Assembly: GCA_020850835.1 (NCBI GenBank)
Contig: JADZDX010000002.1
Location: 1 to 63,515 of the forward strand
Direction of reading: 5' to 3'
DNA: 63,515 nt
Source of the DNA: Fimbriimonadaceae bacterium
Lineage (GTDB): Bacteria > Armatimonadota > Fimbriimonadia > Fimbriimonadales > Fimbriimonadaceae
Shown piece after piece: positions 61,821-63,515 of this stretch. Each line of letters begins with the position of its first letter. Position 1 is the first letter of the stretch. A model generated the notes under the pieces. The model searched no databases. It was not told the origin of the DNA and was given only the letters and a program-made list of their open reading frames with translations. The translations under genes were made by a program, and so were the position numbers.

Positions 61821-62999
61821 GTGAGACCGCTTGCCGACCGCATCTCCCTTATCAAACCTTCCCCCACTTTAGCGATTACGGCGAAAGCCCGACGACTCAA
61901 GCAGGAAGGGCACGATGTGATCTCATTTGGTGCTGGCGAGCCTGATTTCGATACTCCCAAGCCCATTTGCGAGCGGGCGATCGAGGCAATTCGCCAAGGT
62001 GAGACCCGTTACACGCCATCGGCCGGCACGATGGCCCTTCGAGAGGCAGTGAGCCGCAAGTTCGAACGGGAAAACGGCCTTAGCTATAGCCCCGATCAAA
62101 TCGTTGCCAGTTGCGGGGCTAAGCACTCAATCTTCAATGCTCTTCAGGTCACGATAAATCCCGGCGATGAGGTGATTCTGGTCGCGCCCTATTGGATGAC
62201 CTACGCAGATCAGATTAGACTTGCCGGGGGAGAGCCAAGGGTGATTCATACCGATGCGCAAACCGGGTTTGTTCCAACGTTGGACCAATTGCGAGGGGCA
62301 GTTACCTCGAAAACGAGGGCCATGATAGTGAACAGCCCCAGTAATCCGACCGGGGCTATTCAAAGTCGCGAAACGATGAAGGAGATCGCCAGTTTGGCGA
62401 TAAGGCACGACTTTTGGATCATCACGGACGAAATCTACGAGCGCTTGGTTTACGGAGTAGAGCATCAGAGTATCGCCAAGCTCGGTCAAGAGGTCTATGA
62501 TCGAACCATCACGGTAGCGGGTTGCAGTAAGACCTACGCGATGACCGGATGGCGCATTGGGTATGCGGGGGCACCGATCGACGTAGCTCGGGCCATGTCC
62601 ATGCTACAGGATCAAGTCACCAGCAATCCTACGGCCTTTGCCCAGGCCGGGGCGATTGCTGCCCTTGAGATGCCCGATTCGGCCATTGAGGCCATGAGGA
62701 AGGAGTTTGAAGCCCGGCGTGATTTGATCGTGAGCAAACTTAACGCTATTCCGGGGGTTCGTTGCCCGAACCCAGGAGGTGCATTCTACGCCTTCGCAGA
62801 CTTTAGCCAGTGCCTTCGAGGTGATGAGAGCGACCTCGAGCTTGCAAACGAGCTTCTAGATCAAGCCTACTTGGCGGTCGTGCCAGGTTCGGTCTTTGAA
62901 GGACCGGGCTGCCTGCGGTTCAGCTACGCTACAAGTCGCGAAGAAATCGCGAGAGGCATTGATCGTCTTGCTGAGTATCTCGACGCGCGCAAAGCATGA
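61821..62999 (+). CDS. Aspartate aminotransferase family enzyme (class I, subgroup Ib)
   Basis: A 392-residue PLP enzyme that begins ADRISLIKPSPTLAITAKAR, as do subgroup Ib aspartate/prephenate aminotransferases. It has FGAGEPDFDTPKPI, VNSPSNPTGA, the PLP lysine in GCSKTYAMTGWRIGYAG, and VPGSVFEGPGCLRFSY. GTG 61821 gives the family N-terminus; TACCAT lies nine bases before it. The stop overlaps the rnc ATG (ATGA). Confidence 0.93.
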   Translation: MRPLADRISLIKPSPTLAITAKARRLKQEGHDVISFGAGEPDFDTPKPICERAIEAIRQGETRYTPSAGTMALREAVSRKFERENGLSYSPDQIVASCGAKHSIFNALQVTINPGDEVILVAPYWMTYADQIRLAGGEPRVIHTDAQTGFVPTLDQLRGAVTSKTRAMIVNSPSNPTGAIQSRETMKEIASLAIRHDFWIITDEIYERLVYGVEHQSIAKLGQEVYDRTITVAGCSKTYAMTGWRIGYAGAPIDVARAMSMLQDQVTSNPTAFAQAGAIAALEMPDSAIEAMRKEFEARRDLIVSKLNAIPGVRCPNPGGAFYAFADFSQCLRGDESDLELANELLDQAYLAVVPGSVFEGPGCLRFSYATSREEIARGIDRLAEYLDARKA

Positions 63000-63515
63000 T
63001 TCCCAAGGCCATCCCCCTCAAGAGTAGGCAGCAGTTCCAGTTGGCGATGACGCATCGATCTGCGGCAATCGAAGACCCCGTCCGAGATAGTTATGAGCGG
63101 CTGGAGTTCTTTGGAGATTCGGTGCTGGGCCTCGTCATTGCTCAGTACCTCTATGAACAGCACCCCGATTGGGACCAGGGCATGCTCAGTAAGGCCAAGT
63201 CTTATGTGGTGCAGGAGGCACCCCTCGCCGAAAGGGCTATGGCTTTGGGTTTGAGCGATTTCTTGGTGTTGAGCCCAAATGAGGAAGCGACTGGCGGGCG
63301 GCAACGGCCCAGCATCTTGGCAGATGTTCTTGAAGCGCTGATCGGAGCCATTTATCTTGAATCGGGCCTAGAACAGGCCCGCTGGTTCGTCCTAGAACAA
63401 TTACGAGTTTTTCTGGATGAAATCAGCGGTGGAGACGTGAATCCGAACGACTTTAAGTCCAGATTGCAGGAAGTGGCCCAATCAATTTGGAGAAAAACTC
63501 CGAACTACCGCATCA
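62996..63515 (+). CDS. rnc: Ribonuclease III (3' end outside window)
   Basis: Cleaves double-stranded RNA in rRNA and mRNA processing. The first 173 residues are present. It has FQLAMTHRSAA, the signature YERLEFFGDSVLGLVIA with catalytic acidic residues, SKAKSYVVQEAPLAERAMALG and the second acidic motif RPSILADVLEALIGAIYLESG. The double-stranded RNA-binding domain has just begun (NDFKSRLQEVAQ) and runs off the window. It is coupled to the aminotransferase gene upstream. Confidence 0.95.
   Translation, partial: MIPKAIPLKSRQQFQLAMTHRSAAIEDPVRDSYERLEFFGDSVLGLVIAQYLYEQHPDWDQGMLSKAKSYVVQEAPLAERAMALGLSDFLVLSPNEEATGGRQRPSILADVLEALIGAIYLESGLEQARWFVLEQLRVFLDEISGGDVNPNDFKSRLQEVAQSIWRKTPNYRI

Noticed and set aside
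1-63515. CRISPR arrays, insertion sequences, prophage or integrase genes
   Set aside because: No direct-repeat arrays, terminal inverted repeats, transposase or phage-type proteins were seen.

Overview
The window is a dense stretch of chromosome with about 62 protein genes, two tRNAs, the 3' part of the RNase P RNA, and no gene-free stretch longer than about 250 bases. I see no insertion sequence, prophage, integrase or CRISPR array. Gene content is bacterial housekeeping: pyrG, recF, valS, cdsA, recA, recX, aro/his genes, ruvC, mutL, cdaA, folE2, alaS, metK, serC, priA and rnc. There are lipoproteins, a PilB ATPase and MotAB, and the base composition is moderately GC-rich. The mix (diderm-type lipoproteins, YmdB-type phosphoesterase after recA-recX, CdaA-YbbR, many TTG/GTG starts, many probable leaderless genes) would fit Armatimonadota (Fimbriimonadia-like) or a neighbouring Terrabacteria lineage. 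That placement is inference, not proof.

Layout. 1-5.9 kb: end of rnpB, a degenerate NodB-fold protein, pyrG, then a leftward operon of a previously unlisted 42-residue Cys-rich metallothionein-like protein, an enolase-superfamily epimerase (DgcA-like), a DUF1611 protein (DgcN-like), a VOC protein and ribF. 5.9-12.3 kb: an RDD membrane protein, then recF, a DciA-like gene and comEC, converging on valS. 12.3-17.4 kb: a perfect parS-like 16-mer, an ABC ATPase, cdsA, a secreted PKD protein and recA-recX-ymdB. 17.6-20.8 kb: an unusual one-chain fusion of a sugar-binding protein and its ABC permease, then DUF554. 20.8-28.9 kb leftward: DAHP synthase, hisC, an Ig-like protein, a coiled-coil membrane protein, mtnA, phoU, ruvC, mutL. 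29-35.8 kb: motAB, small unknowns, a GNAT protein, cdaA-ybbR, a receiver-like protein, an orphan CoA-transferase alpha subunit, folE2. 35.8-42.7 kb: alaS, fcl, gmd, small unknowns, metK. 42.8-54.5 kb: an unknown gene coupled to fahA, a large secreted DNRLRE/discoidin-type protein, serC-priA, tRNA-Gly and tRNA-Thr, a GH1 glycosidase with a lipoprotein, and a sugar nucleotidyltransferase. 54.7-59 kb: an operon of an M50B-like membrane metalloprotease and two ABC-2 type ATPase/permease pairs. 59-63.5 kb: pilB, a FecCD permease, an aminotransferase, and rnc running off the end.

Genes are packed with 1-4 base overlaps (ATGA, GTGA, TTGA, TAATG), so translational coupling is the rule. Many first genes of units have a TANNNT -10 hexamer only 5-9 bases before the start codon, which points to leaderless transcripts. 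The most unusual items are the solute-binding protein/permease fusion, the metallothionein-like gene with its coupled D-glutamate-type genes, the parS-like site, the pervasive leaderless signature, and the M50B/double-ABC operon. I did not find a clear multi-gene defence system or biosynthetic cluster.
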